NCBI GenBank assembly: GCA_020747065.1
Contig: JAGMVK010000020.1
Coordinates: forward strand, 372,001-436,000
DNA: 64,000 bases
Origin: Cadophora sp. MPI-SDFR-AT-0126
Lineage: Eukaryota; Ascomycota; Leotiomycetes; Helotiales; Ploettnerulaceae
Direction of reading: 5' to 3'
Shown here: positions 54,427 to 64,000 of the stretch, piece by piece
Layout of the letters: each line of letters starts with the position of its first letter
Position numbering within the stretch: position 1 is the first letter of the stretch
Notes under the pieces: generated by a model
What the model was told of the DNA's origin: nothing
Seen by the model: only the letters and a program-made list of their open reading frames with translations
Databases searched by the model: none
Position numbers and translations under genes: made by a program

Positions 54427-55042
54427 TTAGATCGCTTCCTCCTTCTTCGCCTTCCAGATCGGCCGTTCGAAGATCTCCGGTTTCGAACGCAAGCTATGAG
54501 ACATGAGGTTCGCACGTGGCTGTCGTTCGATCGGGCATCCCGATTTCGAGCGTGGTGTATCCTCGCGGTGCTTCTTCTCGTGATATACTTTGTCTGTCTG
54601 CAGTGAAGCCCTATCTTCCGTAACGCCTCATGATAGTGTATTGTGTTGTTTACCATCTAGCTCGCCGGAGTATTGGAGCGAGGTGCTGGCTTCACTCTGA
54701 GATGGTGGCAGGAGTGTGTTCATGGTCACGTGTCAAACCCCAGAACTCACCTGCAATCTCCTCATCGCAGAACGACACGCGCGCATCAAACGTAGCATCT
54801 AAATCAATACTGTAGATCATCGGCCCCTCTCCGATCTCAAAGCCAATCTCAAAATCCAGAATCAAAATCAAATCAGTGCAGGGCAAGTATCGGTTGGTCG
54901 GTGTCTCCATGATCTGATCTGGGCTCGCACGAGCCACCTCCGCCAAAACTTGAAGCATCGCGCGTTTGAGCCCAGTGGAGTGAGGAAACTCACGCGAATA
55001 GGATAGAATGCAGGGTCCGAAAGCTTGTTTAGGGATATCAAA
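54427..55042 (-). CDS. Hypothetical protein, spliced, 5' end unresolved
   Basis: Three exons are supported by frame continuity: 55042-54994 (FDIPKQAFGPCILSYS), 54948-54751 (LAEVARASPDQIMETPTNRY through LDFEIGFEIGEGPMIYSIDL to FCDEEIA), and 54593-54427 (DKVYHEKKHREDTPRSKSGC to WKAKKEEAI, stop). The introns are 45 nt (GTGAGT donor) and about 157 nt. A further 5' exon ending at 55104 after a 61-nt intron is possible (..SSRILHQVPTQ) but no ATG was found. Pfam-like features are absent: the middle exon is rich in Ile/Asp/Glu beta-type segments and the C-terminus is basic. I cannot name a function. The consistent splice signals argue for a real gene. Confidence 0.45.
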
Positions 55043-58000
55043 CTGGTGATGTTACAGGTTTGGAGATGATCCGAAGGGGTTGTTGGTTGTATGATACCAG
55101 TACCTGGGTTGGTACTTGGTGAAGTATTCGTGAAGACAGGGGAGCAGGGTTATTTGATATTGGAGGAGTACTTGTATGTTGGAAAATGTGTGGGATTTAC
55201 ATCTGTATGTATGTTCTGTTGGGATGAAATTCGCTTGATAGTTGGTTGGACTTGAAACTTCAACCAGTCTGATCGTTCTGTCAAGCGGCTGTTGTTTCGA
55301 TACCTGAGGCGGCCATCTGGTCGTCTGTCTTGGGCACGGCTCCGTCTGGTTGCTGGCCTCCACAAACCCGGCTTGTTGGTTTTGTTTGTTTCTGCCTCCA
55401 TGAAGGTTTTCGTTTCATCTCGTCTCGTATGGTTTTATTTTTGGAGGTGTTGGTTCGTTGGATAGGAGGTACGGAGGTACTTTTGATGTACTGTAGCTAC
55501 CAACGTGGTAGCGTGGTGGGAGAAGTGACCTGGTCGAGTATGTTACCTGTGTTGCAGTTGCATGCGTACAGTACAAGACAGGTGTCAAGAGGGAGGATTT
55601 GAATTTCCAGACAGGTCGCACGAGGGAGACCGACACTCCACGATGAAAGGGACACAGACAGAAAGTGACAGTAAATATTGAAAACTTTATTCCCCCTTCC
55701 CATGACTCCAAGACAACAGAACCAGAACTATCCAATATTAAGCGAGCGCAGGGCGATTCATCAAACAACCCCCTTCCCAGCCCACGGCTCTTGACCAATC
55801 ACAAATCATCTGCATGCGCAATCACCCCCTGCGATTGCGGAGGCCGGTCACAGACCCAAGAGCCCAAGCCAAGCTCAATTTCTCATCTCACAAGCGAAGT
55901 CGTTTGTAATTTACAGATCGATCAAATGATGCATGTCAGGCAGATTACGAAAATGAAGCAATGAATGTCGGCGATTAGAAATTGAATTATTACGTTCGCG
56001 TGCGTGGTGACACGATCTCACGACGTATGTGGTGTTCGGATCTTTTGGGGGGAGTGGTTGGTTGGTTATTTGACTTCAGAGGATTGGTATGCTTGTTGCC
56101 GTTGGAAGGAAGCGAGGGAATGCTGTGGTTGCTGTTGTGTTAGGTTGTACAATACTTACTTTTGGCGAATGGACGCAGGACAGGTAAGGCAAGAAAATGA
56201 TAGGCGCAGGAGAAGAGACCTGCACAGGGCGGCAGATGTTGTGATTTTCGGCTTGCAGATTTGTTCCTGGGGATGAACAGGAGAATCACACGTGGCGGGT
56301 GATGATGTGGTGACATCTCGCATCGTGACAGTGGTGCTTTGAAACATTGATTCGTTTTCTCTTCTCTTCGTCGTTAGGTCATGTCCATGACATTCTGCTC
56401 TATCGTACGGAAGGTACATATCTCTTTCTCTCAGACGAGATGCATCATTCAAAAGAAGCTCACAAGACAACTCACGATATCTTCAATCACCGAACCCCAC
56501 ACTCTACTCTCCTCTCCTCTGATTGCGAAAGCATCCAGACCTTCACTCATTGGTTCGGCGATTAGATAATCGCCCTCCCAACAATCGAACGATGCTGCAC
56601 CTAACAAAGCCTTCGCTCACAAAATTTGCACAATTTTCACACTTGGTGCCTCTTGGTGCCAACTGGCGCTGTCAGATATTTTATCCCTCACGCACGAGCC
56701 CACAATTTGCCTTATCCTTCCCTGTCACTTCCCTGCACTAACAGCCGAGCCTTTGCTTCCCTTTTCCTTGCCAAGAGGCCATCTCAGGAACAAGTGGAGC
56801 TAGCTCAGGAACCCGCTCTTGGTCAACCAGTGAGACGTGCGTGTGTTTCGAACCGACTGGGGCTGTGTGGGTCGGACTGGGATAAGACGGGGATTAGATG
56901 ACAAGGATGCAGGGGAATTTAAGATTGCAGTGTGACGAAAGACGACCCGGGTGTTGGGCCAGCCAGCGCATGTGCGTGTTGATGTATTTTGGGGGAAGGA
57001 TTCAGGCCTTTCACTGTGTATTTGGGGAGCTGATGGGCTGAGTAGAGAGGAGAGAATAGCCTGAAGATGGGGAGGATTAGAGAGGGTGGTGCTGTCATGT
57101 ACTCTCTACACTACACTGACTGACAGTGCTTGACTTCATGCGTTTCGATTGTCAAGCTCAAACTCCAAACTTCAGAGGGGTAGTTCATCTGATCAGTTCC
57201 CTAATACTTCGCTGTTTCGCATCATCATCTTCTTCTTCTTCTTCTCTTTCTCCTCTTTCCCCTCTTTTCATTCTTACAATCCACAAACTCTAATTGTTAA
57301 TTCGTTTGGTCGTGAGTGAGTCCGTTTGTCTGTCTGTTTTGTTTGTTGGCAGTTGAGCTGCCGTTGGCTTTGTTGTCACTCACCCACTCTGTGCTGGCCA
57401 CCACTTACACTTCCTTGCCAACCCGACCAGACCCCAACCCGACCTGACCTGATCCTCTTGCTCTTGCTCTTGCCGCGCATCCTCCCTCTCCACTCCTTCC
57501 TCGTTGCCCAGACCCCGATTAACCCAATTGACCCAGTTGGTCCCGAAATAATCTCCACTTAGTCCTTCTTCCCGGCCGGCGCAACGCACCTGCACCGTTG
57601 CTCTCCCTTCTGCACCTAGGCTCTGGCCTTGTGCCTGTGGACCACCCCAACATCGAATCTCGCCTACTCTCTTCATCTCATCTAACCCGCACACCCCCCC
57701 ATCTCATCCTTCCATCCTTCTTCTCTCTTCGCCCGCAAAACCTCACTCACACGCACACGCTCACGCTCACGCACAACTCGCACCACCAGACTTCGTTGGC
57801 AAAGTCTATCCTCGTCTTTGAAAGATTTGACCCTGCTACAATACCACAAACATATCACCACCAAGATATCCAGAACCTCTAGAATACCGCGTATTCATAC
57901 CACACTCACTGAGTTTTATCGCACAGTCGTTCACTCACACACGAGCCCGCTCTTCGATCCTATTGTCCAAACCCGCACGATAGCTTCAAACAGACGCACG

Positions 58001-58206
58001 CCCATCCTATCGTCTTGTATCTACCAGTTTGCAAAAGGAAACCCATACATTAGTGTATCTACTCTTGCGATCTGTGGCGCGAAACAGAAACAAGCGATCC
58101 TTCATTCGAAACACTTCGATCTGATCTGATCACCACGGTCCCTCTCGATCTCAATACATATTACCGACCTCGTCGCACATCCAATCTACGAACAAATCAA
58201 TACAAA
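55043..58206. other. Gene-poor region with long pyrimidine-rich leader
   Basis: Contains possible 5' exons of the preceding minus-strand gene (to about 55400). The rest is without supported genes. From about 57180 to 58206 the plus strand is C/T-rich with TTC and CAC-type simple repeats (for example 57220-57246). This is probably the long 5' leader or promoter of the GPI protein gene. Confidence 0.45.
57220..57246 (+). repeat. ATC/TTC trinucleotide repeat
   Basis: Short ATC then TTC triplet run within the pyrimidine-rich leader. Confidence 0.85.
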
Positions 58207-58566
58207 ATGCGTCTCTCCCTCCTCACCACCGCGGTCCTCCCCCTCCTCGCCGCCGCGCAATCCACCTCTTCTTCAACCACAACAATCACCTCGACCGCAA
58301 CTCTCACAAGAACCATTACCGTCTCTGAGGTCGTCGCAAGCGTCTACTCCACCTACCCAACCTACAACAGCACGACCTCAGCATCTGGCCCAACCGGTGC
58401 ATCAGTCTCCTACACGACCGGGACTGGAACTGGCGCTTCGCCTATTGTGTCTGCTACGTCGACAAGTACGCTGCCTGCAAACTTCATGGGCGCCGCGAGC
58501 AGTTTGAGTGGGTACTGGGCAGGTAGTGCAGGCTTGGTGGTTTGCGCTGTTGCGGCTATGTTGTAA
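58207..58566 (+). CDS. Small GPI-anchored Ser/Thr-rich cell-surface protein
   Basis: A 119-residue protein with a signal peptide (MRLSLLTTAVLPLLAAAQ), a mature core made almost entirely of Ser, Thr, Gly, Ala and Val (SSTTTITSTATLTRTITVSE and further STTSASG / TGTGTGAS tracts), and a hydrophobic C-terminus (GSAGLVVCAVAAML). The C-terminus is preceded by small residues suited to a GPI omega site near GAASSLSG. This is the layout of small wall-anchored, heavily O-mannosylated proteins. No cysteine motif (CFEM) is present; the only Cys is in the predicted GPI signal. One exon. A long C/T-rich leader lies upstream. Confidence 0.75.
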   Translation: MRLSLLTTAVLPLLAAAQSTSSSTTTITSTATLTRTITVSEVVASVYSTYPTYNSTTSASGPTGASVSYTTGTGTGASPIVSATSTSTLPANFMGAASSLSGYWAGSAGLVVCAVAAML

Positions 58567-60013
58567 TTGTGATCGTGGATTTGATTGATGGGCGGATGGA
58601 TTGGGAATGGTGTTATTGTTTACATGTTGGCGATGCAATCGCTGCAATGTGATGTCAACATGCGACGTTCTTGCTCCGAGGAATGTTGCGCGCCAACGAC
58701 GACGATATCTCCGATCCGACTCCATTCGCTTCCAATCGCATTCCTTTTCACGATTCGATTGCGCTGCGAACAGGCTGGCTTCTTTTTCGACCGAAATCTT
58801 CGATGCGAACATCATCCCTCGTTCTTTACGGGTCTATTCCCTTTCTCTTCTCACCCCAACAGGAGGGCTGGGAAAGGGGATAGACATTTACGGCTTGACG
58901 ACTACACATCACATACTCCTGCATCTACATATCACATGAGCACAATGCTTCTCTCGACGATACGAATGCATACCTTCTCTTCGCTTCGCCCATACCCCTT
59001 TCTCGACGCACGTCTCTTCTTTCTTCTACCTCATCTTCGATTCTCGACGTGCGTTCATCTCTGGATTGAATCGGATCGCATCGCACATCACAATATACCC
59101 TCTTGATATTCGCATGTGACTTGGACTTGGATTGTACGCCGGCCTTGTGCTGTGCTCTTCCTCGTCTCTCTTCCCGTCGATGCGATGCGACGAACTCGAT
59201 TCAATCCACCCCTTTCTACTTTTCTCGGCTCGCTCGCTGGCTGACTGCCTTGTTCGCTTGGTTTGTCGCTCGGTCGGTTCGTTGGTCTATACCCTTTTGA
59301 TTTTGTTTGCGTGGTGGTGGTGCTGTTGTTGTGAGAGATCTCCCGTGCTGTTGAGTGTTGTGGATGGGGTTTGGTGTCTTATTTCCTTGGCTGGACTAGG
59401 CTGGTGCATGACGGGGGTGGGAGATCTCTGGCTGGGTTACTAAAGGTGGTGGTGGGGTTTGATGAGGTGTGGAATGATGACAGCAGGGATGAGTTGGGAA
59501 AGAAAGGGCCTTTGGGTTATAACTCGCCGCAATGGGTCGGTTCGAGATATCGAGGGCTGGGTGGTGGTGGTGGTGGTTGGATAGCTAATAGCTGATTGGC
59601 TGGCTTGAAGAGTGGCTGCTGGGAAGTGCAGTGAAGTGAATGAAAAGATCTGAAAATACTTTCATGCGCAACAGATTGTGATCCGGTGATTTGTGATGTG
59701 ACTTGAATGCGGGGTGAGATCAACGTGGATTCTTTCCCAGTCAGCCCCAGCCTTGACACCCGCATTGTATTCATATCCCTTTCAATCTCCACCTTCCATA
59801 AGCCCTTCCCAATTTTCATATTTCATTATCAGAGGAACCAATTTTGTGTCTGCTAGTATCAGTCAATCAATCAAAGATAAATCTTATCATTCATCCTCTT
59901 CCTCGTCCTCTTGCCCCACTCCTGTCCCTGCGTCAAGCTCTGTCTGCTATGATAATGGAACAGGGGGATTATATGGGCATTGAAGAGCGGGAGATGGGAG
60001 TTCGGTGGAGTTG

Positions 60014-60036
60014 GTAGTGGGTAGTGGGTAGTGGGG
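60014..60036 (+). repeat. GTAGTGG short tandem repeat
   Basis: Three near-perfect copies of gtagtggg in tandem. Confidence 0.8.
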
Positions 60037-62353
60037 AGATCTATGGATGGGTGGAGAGAGAAATTCGCAAATGTGTGTTTTAGATGAGACGGTTGGGAAG
60101 TGATTCTGTTGATACTGATGAATTGTATGTATATATATATATTGTAAAAGTCATTTGAGGATAGTGAATTGCGGTTGTGACTTGTTTCGTTGGATTATTG
60201 GGGCGGTTTGGACATTCGGGATTGGAGAGGGGGGAAGTGGTGATGGTAGATATAAATATACCTCGCTCTACCTCTCACTTCAAGGTTCTCTAGACCACGC
60301 AGAATCATTGAGATAATCCATCAAGTGCGAGTGGAATTTTTGGTCTCTGAGATAGATACTGTATCAAAATATCAGATCTGTGTATTTCTGTTAAGGATTG
60401 TTAAATGGATAACCTTGTCGGATGCGCCCATCACTATAGGTATTTGCATCTGTGACTTGTATACCGTTCGGAAAGGGCTCAAGAGGTGCTGTCTTATTCG
60501 TGGACACTGTCATTCTTAATTCTTCTGTCTCAGCGTCGGTATCATGAGTTTATTGATCTTCAACGTCCTCTTTATGGCGAATGGTTGACTTCAGGTCTCC
60601 AAGGCAGAGTCGGAGAACCTTCCTTTCCACCAAGAAGAAAGAATTAAAAGGACGACGGTAATCTCACAAGGTTCCACGGCCACGTCGGACAGTTTTCTCC
60701 TGGCTCCGCGGTTGACTATCGAGGAGGAAGAGCGTAGTGGGAGTTAACTTTATATACTACTCCTGGATTGAAAATGGCATGAATCGCATTACAACTAGCT
60801 TTGCGATATGGTGCGAATGCTGTGCTGAACGCTAAAATGGTTGAGAATATCCAGGTCCCTCCTTACTTCAACCAATCAAGCAATAAAGACAAAGCCTAAA
60901 GACGACGGCGAAGAGGATAAATATCTGCAATAAGCCCTGTTGCATTCTGTAGATTCTAGAGCAAGTCACATATCTCTCCTACATCATTTGCCCAAAGCAT
61001 GTTATGGGGCTGTATGTTCCATGCGGCTTTCACAACAAGCCAAGCCCATTTTGTGCATGGCGCGAGGATGAATACATGGCCGGGCTCTGTTAGGAATGAA
61101 CAAGGACCGGTCCCCTTCGACATATATGTTCAATCTGATCTTTAAATTTCTTTCTATCGCTGATTTTGTTTTTATTCCAAGTGGCTTTAAGTCCTTTCTG
61201 GTTTGAGGGAACTGATTGGATAGCCTCGTAGGAAAATGTTGTCATCGTCTCGCCTGCTGTCATTTCCTCCCCTGAGGTACCCATCAAAGTTGGGAAGAAT
61301 CAAAAGGATAAGTGGGATACAATTTAAGCCTATCTTTCCCAGTGTTCTGATTAGATTGCTCGTTTTTGATAGGTCCCTCAGCTCTTCCCACATTCGACCT
61401 TTCGACCAGATGAGCACCGGACATCCGCGACCTCCACGGCGTCTACTGTTGATCTTCAATTTAGAGGATGAGAATGTCAGAAGTTTTTATATGCGGACTT
61501 CTATGAGGCCTGTCGATGTCTTGTGCTTTTATTGGGTATAAGTCAGTCAACTGACCTGAAGTGGGTTGAATGGATTGCACGAGTGGCGAAGTAAAGGTCG
61601 AACAAAAGCAAGACAAGCTATAAGACTTTTGCGGGCGTTTCGAGAATCAGAGAAAATTTCTAGCATTGACTGAATACCATTGTATATATAGAAGAATTTT
61701 GAAATGAATGATCCAAGAGAGCTCATTCATGTTCAAACCTAGAATGCCTGAGGCGCCTCGCATCTCGATGAATTGCTGTATTGTTTACTTTCTCGCTAAG
61801 CGAGAAATGGCTTCGACGGCCTTGGATCGATCAAGGCACGATTTACCATCGATCCAAAGCCAGTTACAATGCGCGTCAGGTAGCTGCTGGGAAGAAAACT
61901 GTTGAGCAAGCGACGCAACTCGAAAATCTTATTGTGGAGTTGCGATTGGTCTCGCTAGGTGACCTTGTATATCTCGACTTCTCGTTGAGAATCTAAATAT
62001 TTAGACAAGAGTGGATCCCGGTCTTGTAAACCAACATCAAAAGTCATAAGAAGTTTGTCTCTAGGCTTATGACTCGACTATATAAGTGTTAAATACATGC
62101 TTCGCTTGAACCAAAATCAAAAGAACGCCATGCTGCAGCCATCTATACTATTCAGAATACCCTTGCAATCTAATCACCTGTATGTAGTTTCATTCTGATC
62201 TCCAAGATTTTTTGGTTGGGCCACTAAGATTTTGACAGCGGTGTTAACGGATGAGCGAACTGGGAGCATCTTCTCCACAGAAGGCCAATTCCCAGATGTC
62301 AGCGAGCCTTGCGAGCGTCCTCCACTGGTCGGATCTGGAGGGTTATTCTGGTC

Positions 62354-62354
<1 letters not shown>

Positions 62355-62389
<35 letters not shown>
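62355..62389 (+). repeat. A35 homopolymer
   Basis: Thirty-five uninterrupted A, then CCCC. Could mark a retroposed transcript end, or be a slippage-prone simple repeat. No flanking target duplication was found by eye. Confidence 0.9.
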
Positions 62390-62391
<2 letters not shown>

Positions 62392-63646
62392 CCGGCTCAT
62401 CAGGAGTACGCGGTTTGCCATAGCAAGACTGAAAGGGTACATCGTATTCATCTGTGTCAAGGCAATCGCCACAACGAATGTGGGCAGTGGGATTAGAGCC
62501 AGGGTAGTTCTGCCCTCGGCACAGTTCCGGCACGTTTGGGCTCCAGATTCGGGCTTTGAAGCCTCGCGATTCTTCGAAGGTGTTGGTAGCTTCGCACTTA
62601 AGAAAATCTGTTAGCATGTTTTCTTTGGTAGTCGGAACGTGGGGATATTTACTTGACAGCATTCCCATCCGGAGTGAATGAAATTCCGCCCAGGCATTGC
62701 GACTGATGTGTTCAGTCCAAGGTCTGCTTAAGCAAAATAATGACATCTAATCAGTATGATCAGAGTGTATTTGGATGCCTGTAGGTAGTGGTAGAGTACT
62801 AATTGTGATTCAGACAATGCTCTGGAAATGGAAATGTTGCGATTAGGGAAAGAAACATCTCGTAGGGAGGGTTACGAGTCCAGGTACTTATACACTTTCA
62901 TTCTCTTTCTCGAGGTCATAAAAATAAGTTCCATATTTGAGTTTCAAAGGACAGTACGAATTAGAGGACGTAATCACACAACAAAGAGATTACTGGAATA
63001 GTGCTACACGTCAATTGGCCATGTCCATCCGAGTATTAATTGCATTAATCTTGAAAGATACATTGAAACTTCCCCAAATATCAAAATATCACTCCTAATT
63101 AGAAAACATAGTTGTTGTCAAAAGTGGCTTAAGTTCTATTTGAAGACGACAGCCAAGCATATGGAAGGGCGGCAAAGACATGGCTCACGTCATTTCCAAA
63201 TAATTCACTATCTTTCAGCATCCAAACTTCTGTAGTCAATTTTCGACGCTATGAATAGGGCGTCAAAGCTGTTCAAATAATGAGACTCAATATAAGAGAT
63301 TGGTCCGTGAAATGGCTGCGCGGCTTCCGTGGAGCTCTTTGTGCCCAAGTCTAATCACAATCAATCACTCTTCGGGTGCGAAGCTGCAAATTTGGAAAAC
63401 CAATGCATGACTCTCAATTTAGTACACTCATCGCGCGGGTACAGAAATCAATGAAAAATAATTTGAAAAGTACCGTAAGCCAGTGTTCAACACCAAACCC
63501 CCATCATCGGATTACCGATGACCAGCAACGTGACCCAGCCCGCCCTCCTACATACCAACGATTTCCATCATACGAATGAGGGTTACTTCCATAACCACAG
63601 ACCTCATCCCTCTATCGTCCTATCCTTCGCCTTTTCCTCCTCCACC

Positions 63647-64000
63647 TTAACGCTTGACAGACTGAAACGAGCTGCCATCAGCTTTGTTGTTAAATCCACT
63701 TCCAAGTCCTGCTAGATCCCTCGCTCGAATGCTTTGATTGACTCCGCCACGCTTCACGGTATGATTCTTCTTGCCAGTCTTGGTTGTCTTGCCAGAGGCG
63801 CTTGCTCTTATCTGTTCTAACTCCCGAGTCTGATCATGGAACTGAGCAGGAGCGAGCAGCCCTCCCTTCTGGGGCGCTTTCTGCTTGAGTTTGACGATTG
63901 TTCATGTTGACAGTAGATTTGGTGACTGGCAAATTTGCTTTCAACGCGGTGGATTTACGCGAGATAACGCTTCTGTCAAAGTTTTCGCTCGTTTTTAAGA
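63647..64000 (-). CDS. 3' end of an unidentified gene leaving the window (partial)
   Basis: The stop TAA is complementary to 63647-63649. The terminal exon 63883-63647 (79 codons) reads QKAPQKGGLLAPAQFHDQTR, then a basic Gly/Lys segment (SGKTTKTGKKNHTVKRGGVN) and ends SSFQSVKR. An acceptor CTCAAG at 63884-63889 ends an intron of about 76 nt (GTAAAT donor near 63959); the preceding short stretch reads KRAKTLTEALSR. The protein end is basic and low in hydrophobic residues, as in RNA- or nucleus-associated proteins, but the family is not recognised. The start lies beyond the right edge. Confidence 0.5.

Larger units (their letters stand above)
58567..63646. other. 5 kb region without supported genes
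   Basis: Plus frame 58585-59106 looks like 3' flank. Simple sequences include a GTAGTGG repeat (60014-60036), a TA run (60130-60142) and the A35 tract (62355-62389). No RNA gene or transposon was identified. Confidence 0.45.

Noticed and set aside
58585..59106. 173-codon plus frame after the GPI protein gene
   Set aside because: Composition is skewed to Arg/Ser/His/Leu as in translated C/T-rich DNA, with no domain. Probably 3' flank.
62174..62746. 190-codon minus frame
   Set aside because: Runs through the A35/T35 homopolymer as a poly-Phe stretch; no domain and no plausible splicing.

Overview
The window is nuclear DNA of a filamentous ascomycete (Pezizomycotina). Genes are split by short 42-160 nt introns with GT..AG borders and RCTRAC-like branch sites, and intergenic gaps are usually 0.4-3 kb. 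Gene families are typically fungal: a PTH11-like rhodopsin-fold protein, a Zn2Cys6 regulator, a PDR-type ABC pump, GH51, GH92, GMC oxidoreductase, a NACHT-ankyrin STAND protein and a fungal caspase-like protein. Several proteins resemble Leotiomycetes sequences I remember, but that placement is inference only. Gene models were joined by hand from splice signals and frame continuity; uncertain starts are marked.

Left part (1-13.9 kb): the 3' end of a gene with tandem SUMO domains, a small Cys/Arg-rich orphan, an O-fucosyltransferase-like Golgi-type protein, a 7-TM PTH11-like protein, a 3 kb stretch without genes, a secreted GMC oxidoreductase, a small secreted Cys-rich protein and a membrane-anchored thioredoxin. 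Middle (14.6-43.4 kb): a maltose/alpha-glucoside-type MFS transporter is divergent from an intracellular GH51 arabinofuranosidase, a plausible uptake and hydrolysis pair. Then come a GT31-like glycosyltransferase with a PAN-like tail, an alpha/beta hydrolase, a GST and an SDR. A Zn2Cys6 regulator is divergent from a full-size PDR pump, so GST, SDR, regulator and pump could form a detoxification or export neighbourhood. An orphan Cys-motif protein and a secreted GH92 alpha-mannosidase with a Cys-rich C-terminal tail follow.

Right part (44.4-64 kb): this is the most unusual section. A 1274-residue NACHT-ankyrin protein converges on a gene joining a short Cys-rich basic motif to a caspase-like domain whose catalytic Cys region is replaced by Thr-Pro-Trp. 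Between them lies coding debris that includes a CorA-like transmembrane tail. This looks like a fast-evolving recognition or cell-death locus. Further right are a secreted or membrane protein, a poorly resolved hypothetical gene, a GPI-anchored Ser/Thr-rich protein behind a long pyrimidine-rich leader, a largely empty 5 kb, and the 3' end of a gene leaving the window. I found no tRNA, rRNA, CRISPR array or intact transposon.
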